DNA of 64,000 nucleotides, taken from the NCBI GenBank assembly GCA_951230915.1, contig OX579637.1, forward strand, positions 18,166,001 through 18,230,000, written 5' to 3'. The notes beneath the pieces are model-generated. The model ran no database searches. It had not been told where the DNA came from and saw only the letters and a list, made by a program, of their open reading frames with translations. The translations under genes were made by a program, and so were the position numbers. The stretch is from Antitrichia curtipendula (taxonomy: Eukaryota > Streptophyta > Bryopsida > Hypnales > Leucodontaceae). Positions 48,120 to 60,533 of this stretch are shown piece after piece (the first letter of the stretch is position 1; every line of letters starts with the position of its first letter).

Positions 48120-49145
48120 GTATGCATCATAGCACGACTATGGCCAATGGGCAATTCAATAATTATTCAAATACATCTTCTTTCTAGCGCGACTAGCGCT
48201 AGAGTGCAATCAAGTGATCATCTATGGAGGCCATATGCATTTTAGCTCGATTAGCGCTAAAGTGCAATTGGGTCATCATATATAGACAATATACAAAGTT
48301 TACCCCGACTATTGCCAAAGTGAAATAAGTTCATTTTACTTAGAGCACATATGCACTTCAGTGCTAGTTGCGCTATAGTGCAATAGAAGATCTTCAATGG
48401 AGACATCCTGCGATTTAGTGCGACTAGCTCTATAGTGCAGCGGGGTCAATTTATAGTGACTGCATATGCAGTTTAGCGCTAGTCGCGCTTAAGTGTAACT
48501 TATTCATTTTACAAATACTGAATATGCACTTTAGCGCGACTAGCGCTAAAGTGCAACCCACTGACTTTACATATATGGCATATGCACTTTAGCACGACTA
48601 GCGCAAAAGTGCAATCGGGTCACTCTACAGAAAATGCATATGCATTTTAGCGCGACTAGCGCTAAAGTGCTGTCTGATGAAATTAATTACACGGCATATG
48701 CACTTTAGCGCGACCAGCGCTAAAGTGCAATCGCCTCATTTTACAGTGAATGCATATGCATTCTAGCGCCAGTCGCGCTAATTGTCAACCACAGGTTGTA
48801 CATATACTGAACATGCACTTTAGCGCTAGTCGCGCTAAAGTGCAGTCAGGGCCAATCTACAGAGAATGCAAATGCACTTTAGCGCGACTAGCGCTAAAGT
48901 GCAATCGCTTCATTTCACAGTGAATGCATATGCATTTTAGCGCGACTAGCGCTAGATGTCAACCATTGGTTGTACATATACTGAACTTGCACTTTAGCGC
49001 GACTCGAGCTAAAGTGCAATGGTGTCATTGTACAGGCCATGCATGTTCATTTAAGCGAGACTAGCGCTAAATGGCAGCCTGCTCATTTTATATACAGAGC
49101 ATATGCACTTTAGCGCGACTAGCGCTAAAGTGCAATCAGGCGCCT
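48120..49145. repeat. 58-bp tandem satellite with a palindromic core
   Basis: About 17 units at a 57-59-bp period (for example starts at 48,526, 48,584, 48,642, 48,700, 48,758, 48,815, 48,874, 48,932 and 48,989). Each has arms TGCACTTTAGCGC and GCGCTAAAGTGCA around a short GACTA-like centre, joined by ~30 bp containing CATTTTACAG and ATGCATATGCA-type phrases. The centre appears in both orientations (GACTAGCG and CTAGTCGC). The first three units (48,126-48,300) are the most diverged. The array lies upstream of the DUF7869-type ORF, which reads away from it. Confidence 0.9.
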
Positions 49146-49149
49146 CTAT

Positions 49150-52100
49150 ATACAAGATGTCTAAGTCGCAACATTCAATAATATACCCATCATATGCACA
49201 ACAATCCCATATTTTACGGAACTAACTCATTTTAACAATAAATATTACTATTTTTAGTAATTCCGAGAATTAAGGCATCACTCTCAGTCAGTATCATACG
49301 TCTGTCATTGTAAATTGGGTAACAACCTTACGTAATGAAAATCCGGTGCATTGGAAGAGAAGCAACATGAAATGCACACTTGACAAGTGAATACCTATGC
49401 AATCAGTTGTCCTTGTGAAGCAAATGAAAATTCATGTAAAACTTCCTTCAAGTTCGTGATACAAGTTTCAATACTGATTGAGAAGGTACAAGCACATTAC
49501 CAGAAACAGGATGAGATGAAGTACCTCCTTAAAGAAGGAAGCGGACACAAACTACACGGTTGTGATGCGATCCTGAAGAAAAACTCCTGAATTCTCCACA
49601 GAAAATAACAATGCAAGTACAATACGCACACAAAGAGAGCAACGCGCACAGAAATCGACTTGGTTGAAGAGAAAGGTGGACAGAGATGGCTGCATCTTGC
49701 TTGACGATGCACAAAAGAATTCTTGGCGGGAATTAAATTGCGCCAATCCATGCCATGAGTTTGAAATCCATACTTCTAATTTCAGGAGCCCTGAGATTCC
49801 TCATGCCTTGGGCAGCTGTAAACTATGAAGAGCCATCAAATTCTAGAATAAACCATAAACTTCACGGATGTTATGGGGCGAGCAGCTTTCGAAGGATTCC
49901 CTTTATTAAAGCTTGATGACTTCCGTCTATTGACGTGTCCTCTTACAATTGGAAAAATGTCATCAACGCCAGGTAGAATTCTAATTTATAGCCTTATCCT
50001 GATTTATTCGCCTTTTCCGCACTTCTTTTCTGGAATACTTAATTAGTACACAATACTTACTTTTGCTTATATTAAGTGGATTCTCGCTTTGTTGGAATGT
50101 CATTAGGCTCTTTTCCTTGTATATTGTATATGTCAGGAAAATTCCTTTTCCTTTTATAGTGAAAGAAAACTTTACAAACCGAAATATGGCTCTGAATAAT
50201 TATTTTTTAAAGTACTCGAATTCCACTTTACCATCAAGACTTTCAAAGTTTTAGGTTCTGGAAGTTTAGAGTGAGGTTAAATTTAGAGGTTTAGGATTTA
50301 GGGTTTAGGATTTAGGGTTTAGGGTTTAGGGTTTACAGTACTAATAATCCATGACAATATTAAAAGTGAGGTCAATTTCAGCACATGCCAACAAAAATTG
50401 GGAGTGATTGTTCATTGTTCTTCTGAGGTTGACATGTAGGAAAAAAATTGCCACCACATGAGAAAACAAATGCATGCAAAAACTTCAAAAAATTTCTAGA
50501 TGAAGTCTGTGATACTATAATTTAAATTTTCTTGAGACATCAAATTTGACAAGTGGAAAATAAATTGGGAGTAATTTTGTGTTGTACCTTAAAGACTTTT
50601 GTGTAGAATAGAATATAATTAATCACATATATCAAAATAATGAATAAATTATTTTAAAACTCACTATTACAAACATACATATACACTTGAATTCTATATT
50701 CTCATGAATTGTAAGTAGTAGTATTCTTAAAACTTCTTCTAGTATTTTCTTCATACATTCCATGATCAAATATATGAACTCTTAATACTCAATCAAGTAA
50801 AGTATAGCAAAAAAGTGACATTGCTTTCATATTGCAATTGAATTTGTGTAAAAGAAAACCTTCTTGAAGTTTGCATCAAAGAAGTCCACGTGAAGATAAT
50901 GGAAAAAACCCATATACATGTTTAGAAATTTAAAATTATTTTTAGATATGATTCAAATGAAATTTGAAGAGTTATCTTGAAAAAGGTTTTAACAATATAA
51001 TTTCTACCTCTAGCATTGAAAATTTCTATAAGTAGTCTATTGTTTTTGGTAAATTGATTGGTGGAAAAATACATACATTTTAAAGATGTGAAAATGAACA
51101 CCTTCTAGAAATAGTTTAGGATTCATTACTAATTAAATACTAAACACTTTGTAATATATTCTCTTAATTAGTGTATAATACTAGTGATGTTAGATTTGAA
51201 CATATTTACAAATTCATTGAAAGGCAATCCAAACTAATTTGCATAGAAACTATTAGAATTCGATTTAAGAATTTTCAATCGACAATTTCCATTCCAAAAT
51301 TAGTCAACGACAAAAAATGGTTCGTCGAATCTTTTGGGATGAAAGCCCAATTTCTAAAAAAGTTGCATGAATATACTGTAAAGTTTGAATCGGAAACATA
51401 TACTTCTGTGAGAGTTTTGGAATTGGGTTTGAAAAAAAATGTAGGGTTTTAGGGAAGTACATGAACACTTTAAATCCATGAGGAAACTAATTTTATGCTA
51501 CTTGTAGGCAACTGTTTACAATAACTACCTTCTTCTTTGATATGCCATGTGCTATAGTTTAAGAATTTCAAAGCACAAAACACATGAAATAAACTAATAA
51601 AATGAAAAAAAAAAAATATGTAGAAGTTGCACATACCCTAAACTTTGAGAGTTTATGCAAAAACCTAATCTTTGCTACTTTTAGTAGGCCCTTTCCTACG
51701 CAAGAGAACTTGCATTCTTTCCAAAAAATCGTGTTAGTACTTAGTACTGTAGTGAAGAAATTAGAACCATCCCCAAAACCTTAAATCCTGAATATAATAC
51801 TTTGAATTTTGATGAAACATTTTTTTCATTGTGTTCCATTTTAATTCTATATTCTAATAGTACCATTGCCCTTATATGTTCAAAGTCATATTTTAGATGT
51901 AAAAATGAATAAACATAAATTCTCATGTTCAAATAAATTACGTTCTCTTAAGACTTTGTATGCTATTTTTTTCAAATATATGAAATCATATGATTATTTT
52001 GCAGTTATTTAAAATTTATTTCAACAATAGAGCCTATTGTTGCTCAGTAAAAACTCCAAATAAATTATGAGATATGTCTTATTCTAGTAGATTTAAGTTT

Positions 52101-53380
52101 GAAATCAATAGGAGTCTTTATTTAACATACTGATTTTCCAGTTATACTTGAAGGGGTAGGAAATAGCGTTTGTTCTACAAAAACTGTTAAGATGCATTAT
52201 AAAAAACAACTTAGTTATAAGAATAATGTAATAACAACTCTCAAACAATACTAGTAAAAAATGATTTGTGCATCCTATGCAAATGATTAGATCAAGTAGA
52301 GCCTTATCTAGTATTTTTCAATCATTTTTTAACCAAAAAATATTATAATATATTACAGTGTGAATATTTGTGATTTTCATATGAAACTTTTGGTTGATTA
52401 CAGAAACCTCACATTTTTATCATAGGAATTTTTGATAAAGTGAAGATTATTTTTGTTATTGAATTCATTTTTGAAGGGTAACACAACAATTTCACTATAT
52501 CAAAAATATTGTGAAGAATGAGGTGTATCGATGTCTGGACTTTAGGAAAGTCCCCAAATGATCTTGAAGAAAAGAAAAGGATTATGGTTTAGGTGTAAAG
52601 ATGCAATTCATTTTTGGTGGGAACAAATCTTCTTAAGGGGCTTCAATAGGGGATCTTTATATCCGCGAAGAGTTTAAAATTTCAAGTAATTACACATATT
52701 CATTAGAAGATGTTGCCTTCATTGTTATTTTGCCTACATCATAAAGAATAATTCTCAAACTATTAAATAGTATTTATTTCCTCAGAAGGAGGTTCATAAA
52801 TGCAAATGAAAATTCTAATCCTTGTTACGTAAACAATACTTATTATTCTTAGTTACTATATTCTAAAACATGAATACAGTTAAATGTTAGATGTTAACAA
52901 AATAGGCTATATGGGCCAAGATAATTGAGACATATTCTATATATGCTTCACACAACAATTTGCATATTAGTAAGGGTCAGGGTAAGCAATGCAGAGATGC
53001 GTAACTATGAACTTTGAACTCTAATAGGGGGTTATGGATACGTATATGTTTTATGAAACCCGTATGAAATAAATTGTTACAATTATTTATACCGAATGAA
53101 CGGCTAACATTTTGGCCTTCATAGATATTGACCAAGGATATTAGAAACCACATCCTAACAATAAAATATATAGGGTCAATTGGAAAACTATAGGTATCAT
53201 TGCAGTAATAATGAAAGATTTAGTTTGATTCAATTTTCAATTAATATTTTTGTCTTGCATTCATAAATCGGATTTCTAGGAATGAAGCATCTTATAGTCT
53301 AGAGGACTAGATTTGGGTGTCCTCCCAAATCTCAACCATGGTAGACATGCGATTTAGTGTGGCAATTTCCAGGTATCATA
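49150..53380. other. No supported gene; one unrecognised ORF
   Basis: AT-rich sequence. An open frame at 51,171-51,452 (plus; contains KWFVESFGMKAQFLKKLHEY) has protein-like composition but no recognised domain and no supporting neighbour. The telomere-like block within is annotated separately. Confidence 0.4.
50290..50331. repeat. Interstitial telomeric repeat
   Basis: Six heptamers, four exact TTTAGGG and two TTTAGGA, in a row. This is the Arabidopsis-type plant telomere unit. So short a block inside a chromosome usually marks repair by telomerase or an ancient insertion. Confidence 0.85.
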
Positions 53381-53389
53381 TTGGTACTT

Positions 53390-54050
53390 GAGACTACGTT
53401 ACAACAGTCAGGTACCGCAAGATGGTTTTCAGTTTCACTTGCAAGGCAGGTGTCATTCACAATATTGCAAAGGGTGTAAACCACAACAAGGAGGGTATCA
53501 ACTACAACATTGTAAGACAGATATTGGCTATAGTATTTCAAGGCGGTCATCACAAATGCCACTATGCTAGAGTATTGAATGGCGGATTTTATTCATAGTA
53601 AGAGGATGTTAAAAATATAGGTGTAAGGTACAGCAAGGTGGGTTTCATGTATTCATTATGTTCTTTATTTTTTGCAAAAACATTATTGTTTAGCAGAAAC
53701 AAATTGAGCTCCTTTTGATTTACCAAAAGCAGAAGCAAAATTAGTGGCGGGCTATAATGTAGAATACTCTTCGATGGATTTTGCTCTATTTTTTTAAGAG
53801 TATTGGCAAAGTAGGGCCACAATATTCAAAGGCGGGTATTGGCAAGGTAGGAAAGGGATATTGCAAGGCGGGTTTTGACAAAATAGGGTTTAACTAATTA
53901 CTGCAGGGCGGGTATTTACAAGGTAGGTTCAGGATATTGCCAGGCAGGTATTGCCAAGGTAGAGTTAGGGTATTGGCACACGGGTATTGACAAGGTAGGC
54001 CAGGATATTTCTGGTACGTAGGTGTTCGTAGGGCCAGGGTATCGGAAGAC
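53390..54050. repeat. Minisatellite of GGCGGGTATTGGCAAGG-type units
   Basis: Phrases GGCGGGTATTGGCAAGGTAGG, AGGGATATTGCAAGGCGGG, AGGCAGGTATTGCCAAGG and GGGTATTGACAAGGTAGG recur every ~40-50 bp from 53,820 to 54,020, with weaker relatives back to 53,400. A ~170-bp unrelated stretch interrupts around 53,640-53,810. Confidence 0.65.
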
Positions 54051-54079
54051 CAGAAGGTGGCGTTCCGATCTAGGATTTC

Positions 54080-55720
54080 AGTGCCACTTTTGTGAATGCT
54101 GTTTTTTCAAAGTTCCGCTTGTCTCGTCCGCTGCTGGAGTTGCGCCTGATCCCGGAGCGTGTTTGGAGAAATTGAGGAGGTGCGTGGAGCGATTCCGCCA
54201 ATGTTTCAGCGATTCCGCAAGTGGGTGGAAAGAACGTCTCAGCTTTTTCAATTCCATAGCGTGATTCGGGTAAGCATTCAAATTTCTCTTTGAGGGAAGC
54301 ATTCGGGGTTCAAAATCGCTGCTTTTTAGAGTAAACTTCCGAATTTCTCTTTCAATTGTGCACGTCTAAAGTTTGAAGTTCGGCTCCTGTGGCTGCGTGG
54401 TTTAGGGTTCACCTTGAGTGACTGATCCCGGAGCTTCCTCGGAGCGATTTCGGGAAGTGCGTGGAGCGTGGAGTGTACATTTTTGTGAGTACTACAACAG
54501 CGTGCTTGGAGTGCTTCGGGTGGAGCATACATTTTTTTGAGCACGCCAACAGCGTGCACGGATTGCTTCGGGGTAAGCATTCCAATCCTTCAAATTTGCA
54601 TTCTTGCGTCTGCTCGGGTGTGGTCCTGTCCTTCTTCGGTTTTTGGAATTTGGATTCTTGCGGCTGCTCGAGTGTGCGTCCCCGTCGTAGGCTTAAATTT
54701 TTTGAATTTGGATTTCGATTCTTGCGTCTGCTCGTATATGCGTCCCCGCCGTAGGTTTTGATTTTTGGAATTTGGAATTTGGCGTCTGCTCGGTTGTGCG
54801 TCCCCGCCGTAGGTATGAGCAAGGTTCTCGTTGACCTCCTCTGTTATTTTTTTTTTGCGCGCCATCGTCAAATTCTGATTAGGAATGATGATCTAGTCCT
54901 CTTGTCTATGTGTTGTGGGCTAAAAATGTTGCTGAGGTAGTGTTTTTGTTCACTCTGTTTTTGATCTGTCTTACTCGACTTCAGGTTGTAGAAAACCCTA
55001 CCCCCAAATCTGTTCCAAGAAATCTAGTTGCGTTACAACTTACAGGGATGGCATTAGAAATTGCCTTTACGACTCTCAGCTGCTAGGGTTTATCTAATGT
55101 AACCATAACTATAGCGTTGTTCATCACAAAATAGCATTTGTCATCTTGTCTTGTATTCAGATTAATTGGAAGACTCTTCTGCTCAGATGCTGTGCATTTT
55201 TGTTTAATTGGGATATTGAAGGCCTATACCTCTGAATGTGCAGGAAGTACACGGATCGATGGGCATGACATACGCAATTTTAACTTGAAGAGTTCAAGAA
55301 ACTCGTTGCAATCCTTCTTCCAGACACGGTATGCATTAGCCCCTCGTGAAGTTGTTGGTTGAAGTTTGGCCTTTAATTTTTTCAGGGTGTGGTTGACACT
55401 GTGGTTATGACTGACAGACGTTGTTCACTGGAACGGTAGCAGTAGTACTACAGCGTGCTTGGAGTGCTTCGGGTGGAGCGTACATTTTTTTGAGTACGAC
55501 AATAGCGTGCACGGATTGCTTCGAGGTAAGCATTCCAATCCTTCAAATTTGCATTCTTGCGTCTACTCGGGTGTGGTCCTGTCCTTCTTGGTTTTTTGGA
55601 ATTTGGAATTTAGCGTCTACTCGGTTGTGCGTCCTCGCCGTAGGTATGAGCAGGGTTCTCGTCGACCTCCTCTGGTATTCTTTTTTTTGCGCGTCATCGT
55701 CGACCTCCTCTGCCAAATGT
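54080..55720 (+). other. GC-richer leader-like region with internal duplication
   Basis: GC content rises sharply relative to the flanks. A block starting AGTACTACAACAGCGTGC at 54,488 is repeated at 55,444, including GGATTGCTTCGGGGTAAGC and the phrase GTGTGGTCCTGTCC. The second copy lacks about 110 bp, consistent with loss of units of a ~60-bp repeat (TTCTTGCGTCTGCTCG...GCCGTAGG) present four times at 54,600-54,820. Several GGTAAGCATTC sequences look like splice donors. Lying upstream of the gene at 57,447, whose ATG is preceded by TTGTTTTGTTAG, this may be its promoter and non-coding first exon; that is inference. Open frames here carry no recognisable domain. Confidence 0.4.
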
Positions 55721-56109
55721 TCACATCTGCTTCGTACATTTCCAATTCCTGTACCTGAATGTGCTTGTACTGGATGTTCATTGCCGAGGGGCCTGTCTGA
55801 ATGAAAGTGCATGAAATTTGTCAATCAGTGCACATTTTTTCTTTTTGACGTTCGAAATCATCATCACATTGCTTATCTTAGACTCTAGACAGATTCTCAG
55901 AAAACATTGTAGCAATTATACATCTGATTGAAACGAAACTGTGTCATTGTGTTGTCCAATATTGTCCAAACTTTTCGGCCTGAACCCTCAATGCATATTG
56001 ATTTTCTAACCAATGTTGTTGGAATGAATCCCGGGAATTCAAAAATGACCCTAAACAGCCTGAACCTGACCTTCAAAACAATCATCAGACGCATGCCCGC
56101 GAGCGCTGC

Positions 56110-57385
56110 TAACAGCGAGACAGTTTAGCGCGAGTCAGACACCAACTTCAGGGAGACAGTTTAGCGCGACTCGCGCTAAATTGCAGCTGATTAACCAAGT
56201 ACTTCAACAGGATCGAAACCCCAAAACAAAAGCCCACAAAACCAAAGCCAGGAAGACAGTTTAGCGCGACTCGCGCTAAACTGCAGTCGATTAACGAAAA
56301 AATTAAACCCGATCGAAACTCCAGTACGAAGCCCAAAAACCAAGGTCAGGGAGACAGTTTAGCGCGACTCGTGCTAAACTGCAGCCGATTAACCAAGTAC
56401 TTCAACAGGATCGAAACCCCAAAACGAAAGCCCACAAAACCAAAGCCAGGGAGACAGTTTAGCGCGACTTGCGCTAAACTGTAGCCGATTAACCAAGTAT
56501 ATAGACACGATTGGAACAATAGCACGAAGCCCAGACACCAAGGTCAAAGAGATAGTTTAGCGCGACTCGCGCTAAACCGTAGTTGATGGAACCCAATCTC
56601 AAGTAGTAACAAAACACCAATAAGGAAGCCCAAACACCGACGTCAGGGAGACAGTTTAGCGTGACTCGCGCTAATCTGTAGTCGATGGAACCCAATATTA
56701 AACACGAACAAGACACCAGAACAGTATGCAGGACACCAAAGGCGGTGAAACAATTTAGCGCGACTCGCGCTAATCTGCAGTTGATGAACCCAGTAGTATA
56801 TCAGTACCTGAACAGCAAAATGTAAAAGAAGATATGCCTCCGCAATAGTGGAAAAGTCTTGCGCGAGCGGCGCAAACATGTAGCACACGGAATGACTATT
56901 ACATCAATAATCACAAAGACAAGTACCCAGTCAACAGGATCCGCTGGACAAGATAGAGTTTAGCGCGCGCCGCGCTAAAGTGCACCAGACGAAACCAACA
57001 GTGAACTAGAACACACAGACCAGTATCCTAGCGAATACGAGTCTCTTGCTGGAAGCCACTTTAGCGCGAGCCGCGCTAAAGTGCAAAAGGCAGACACAGT
57101 AAAACATCCTTGTGCACTGACCAGTACGAAGAGCCCATTGAAATTAGTAGGTGGACGCTTTAGCGCGAGCCGTGCTAAAATGCAGCAGGCAGACACAATA
57201 AGTGTAGACAACTGAGATGTACCATTATGCAGGAAGTAACATCCAGGACGAAAGTCCTAAGGCACCAAAATAAAAGGGCCACTAGCATGAGTCACCCGTC
57301 TGCAGAGAAGACCATATAGTCACCCGAGTAGTATGTAACTCTCGTCGTGAAACTACAGTTTAGCGCGCGCCGCGCTAAAACGCAA
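56110..57385. repeat. ~100-bp tandem array with the same palindromic core
   Basis: Units at 98-102-bp spacing (near 56,155, 56,255, 56,353, 56,453, 56,551, 56,650, 56,749, 56,851, 56,952, 57,051, 57,151 and 57,352; one unit lacks the core). Each has GACAGTTTAGCGCG and CGCGCTAAACTGCAG-type arms around a 1-3-nt centre (ACT, CGC or AGC), followed by ~70 bp with CCAAAACGAAAGCCCA and CCAAAGCCAGG phrases. The spacer is unrelated to that of the 58-bp array. The array ends about 60 bp before the ATG of the next gene. Confidence 0.9.
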
Positions 57386-58898
57386 CTAGCGGACAACATT
57401 GTCCGCTGTCTATTGACCTCATTTTCTATCTTGTTTTGTTAGGAGGATGGATAATCAAATCGAAGCACTGGAAATGTACTTCAAGAGATGTGAAGTGCAA
57501 TTCCACGACGACGACAAAAGTGCAGACGACCATCTCATTGAAGGAGAATACTGGGAGTTCAAGGAGCCGAAAAGAGTTGAGGCCTGGAGCCTATTCATGA
57601 TCCCGTTCATAAACCAATTCTCCATATCGTATAAATTTAAGAACGCTCAGTGCTTCTTGCAACTCTCATTCCACGAGAAGATCAAGGATGTAGAGGTAGA
57701 CACGCACCCAATGATCAAAGTCAAATGCGTGACAACGATTCCCGGTGAGAGTAGGCAGAATAACTACCACTTCGCAATCTGTATTAACTCGGTTCTTGTG
57801 CCCTTCCAGTTGAGCTCATTCCTGTCGAGTCTTAAACCTACTCCATATCGCGGTGAGGTCAAGGAGCTGGAGAAGAAATTGGACAACAACGAGTGGCAGA
57901 ATGCAAATGGAACCCCCCTCACATGGAAAAAGCAATGCAGCAAAATCCGTATGTTATTCAATGACTTTCACACGCTGAAGGGGAAGCTTGAGATGCAGGA
58001 GGAGAATAATAGAGCCCGATCTGTGTCAAAGGAGATTGTGAACCAAGGCCTCAGTATGACCTCAAAAATGAAAATAAAGCAGGAATCGGGTGCAAGTCGG
58101 GGTCACAGAAGCACTCAGACGCCAACTACGAAGACACGCGGAAAGGGAAGAAAGCTACCGCCGCGACGCCTAAGAAGACACCTTATGCAAAGGAGTCTAA
58201 AACTTCAGAGGTTGCAGAAGGGAGTTACGCGGACGAGATGGATAATGTGCCACACTCCCGGGCGACGGAGAAGAAACCTGACTCTGAGCATATAAGTCAG
58301 GTGTACAAGAAGTTCTGGACCACCTGTGAAGACGCGTATGTCTTCGGTGTTGGTGAGAAGAAAGAAATTGACATCTCACAACTCATAGAGGCGCCGCCAA
58401 CATTTAACATCCGGTCCAAGCAAAGTAGCATTGCTGAAGACATGGTGAATGTGCTCCTAAATATTCCTGACAAGAGCACCAAACAAACGCTTTGCATCAT
58501 GCCCGTCGGTCTGAAGAAGAAGCCCACAAGGTGGGAGGAAATCGAGGCCGGGGAATTCTACATCATCAACGGGCAGCACAGTGTTGAAGCTAGCAAGTAC
58601 ATGTTCGATGACAAAAACAACGTGGACAAGGATGAGAGGGAGCACTTTCGGAAATGGAATTGCTTCATCGTGTGGTCCAAAGATGCTTAGAAGTTGCGAA
58701 GCATTTCTGCATACTACAATCGAATAAACCATTTTGTGGCTGTTCAACCATCCTGGGCGACCAATATTCTGGGAGCTTGGAACGTCTGGGAGGATATGCG
58801 CAGGCCCGAAAATCCGACGCCAACAAAATCAGTTGGTACTCTCGTGTCCATGAGAAGGACAGTAGAGAACAGGCAGAAAAAAGAGAGCTTCCAGGTAA

Positions 58899-58927
58899 GC
58901 ACTTTAGCGCGAGGCGCACTAAGCTGC
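58899..58927. repeat. Intronic palindrome 1
   Basis: GCACTTTAGCGCGAGGCGCAC continues to AAGCTGC; an imperfect version of the array core, located 5 bp after the splice donor of the inferred first intron. Confidence 0.8.
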
Positions 58928-60406
58928 ATCCCTGAGACACGGATCTGTTCGTTCCTCGCTGAATTCTTTGCTTCATGTATTCCGATTGACTTACATGAAA
59001 CTATGCTGCCATTTCTAACGCCATTTATGGAAACATGTGGTAGGTGTTCGAGAGGGCAATGTATATGAGATTCTCCATGATTGATGTTGTCAAGAATCTG
59101 AAGATCTCGAAGACGAAGTATAAAGAAGAGAAGCTGAAGCTCACAAACAAGTTACGACTCATCACGGCACCCGACGATGTGTACAAGCTGTGGAGTGAGG
59201 TGATCACTGCCACCGCGCACGGAGAGCTCTTCAATCCTAACACGGATATGATGTTCAACGCTAAGGAGGATTGGAATTCCGAAAGTTGCATGTTGAATCG
59301 TGAATTCTTCAAGCACTTGGATAATTTGAGCTACGATGAAATTGCGAAACTTGGGAAACATCTTCTCAACCAATTGGGTGGGAAACGCACTCATTCATAC
59401 CCGAAGGTCAGAGTGAAGAGTATCACGTCAGTCCTCGATGACTGTTTCAGCACAAAGGAGTGGGTCGAACGTCGTAAGCAGAAGAACCTCGTGATCAAGG
59501 AACTCTATGGCATCAAGCCTCAACTTGGGCTCATGAACGCACGAAACGAGATCATCAGTGAGAACTAGAAGGTCTTCAAGAAGGAACGCCTTTTCTCCAG
59601 TGCCACCATGGACGTGCTGCTCGATAGGCCCAGTGAAGCCTACTTTGGGAGGGCGAAGAACAAGTCGGCAAGGAACAAGGTGATCACCGAGCTATCCCAA
59701 GACGCCTATGATTTCTTCAAGGTGTTCCTTGAACACAAAGAGAAATTTAAGAGACCGACAGCGAATGGTCACTATCGGCCCTATGAGTGGGTCGGAAATC
59801 GTCACATGGAATGGCCAAAGAAGGTGTGGACTCCGGAGACCGGAAATCATCTTGCGCTCGGGGTGATTGACTTCAGGTCCTTGTCGGGGATTGAGAAGAA
59901 GGCCACCTCTACCGTGGAGAACCCGTACTTCATTGAAGTGCTCACGTCCATGGACGACACAAAGAAACCTGTACTTGGGGATGTTCCGTCGTGGCTCCTC
60001 ATTTGTGGTGACGAGAAGGAGCAAGCTCAAGCCCTGAAGTATGTCGAATTGAACAGGGTTCTCAAATCCTTCTTAATTTCGTATTCCGTGTACTCTTCTG
60101 GAAAAAATGACTGGCTCGGAAATGTACCAGCGGCGAGGACGCCCAAGAAAGTGTTCCTCATCTTCCTGCAGAATCCGCAGAACAAGAGCAAGGTGGAAAT
60201 CCCTTTCGAGTTTGAGTGTCCGGAAACGGCTCGGTACATGAAAGCACGCGCGTACAGTGAGTTGGAGTATTGGATTCACAACACGGAATTGAGAATGGAA
60301 TTCTACTTGTGGCTCGTGAAGGCATTCTGCAAGTCTGGCATATCAATCTTCTCTGGTTACACGGGGGGCAAGCTAACGTGCGCGGCCGTGGTAAGCAACA
60401 CGACTA

Positions 60407-60432
60407 CACTTTAACGCGGGTCGCGCTAAACC
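60407..60432. repeat. Intronic palindrome 2
   Basis: CACTTTAACGCGGG is followed by TCGCGCTAAACC; near-palindromic with two mismatches, just inside the second inferred intron. Confidence 0.8.
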
Positions 60433-60507
60433 AAGTTGCATGTATGAAGTGTTTGTAGTGCATGTTCGTCATCACTGTTTTTGTTTCAATCCATTCGGAT
60501 GAGTTGT

Positions 60508-60533
60508 CGTTTTAGCGCGGCCGCGCTAAAACG
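60508..60533. repeat. Intronic palindrome 3, perfect 26 bp
   Basis: CGTTTTAGCGCGG is followed directly by its exact reverse complement, creating a GCGGCCGC centre. It is in the same inferred intron as palindrome 2. Confidence 0.95.

Noticed and set aside
48120..49145. CRISPR-like appearance: ~28-bp palindromic repeats separated by ~30-bp spacers
   Set aside because: The spacers are themselves related between units (CATTTTACAG and ATGCATATGCA phrases), the repeats diverge, no Cas genes exist, and the context is a plant genome. It is a tandem satellite.
49387..49590. Plus-strand ORF and opposite minus-strand ORFs near 49.5 kb
   Set aside because: Short, mutually overlapping on both strands, with no recognisable motif.
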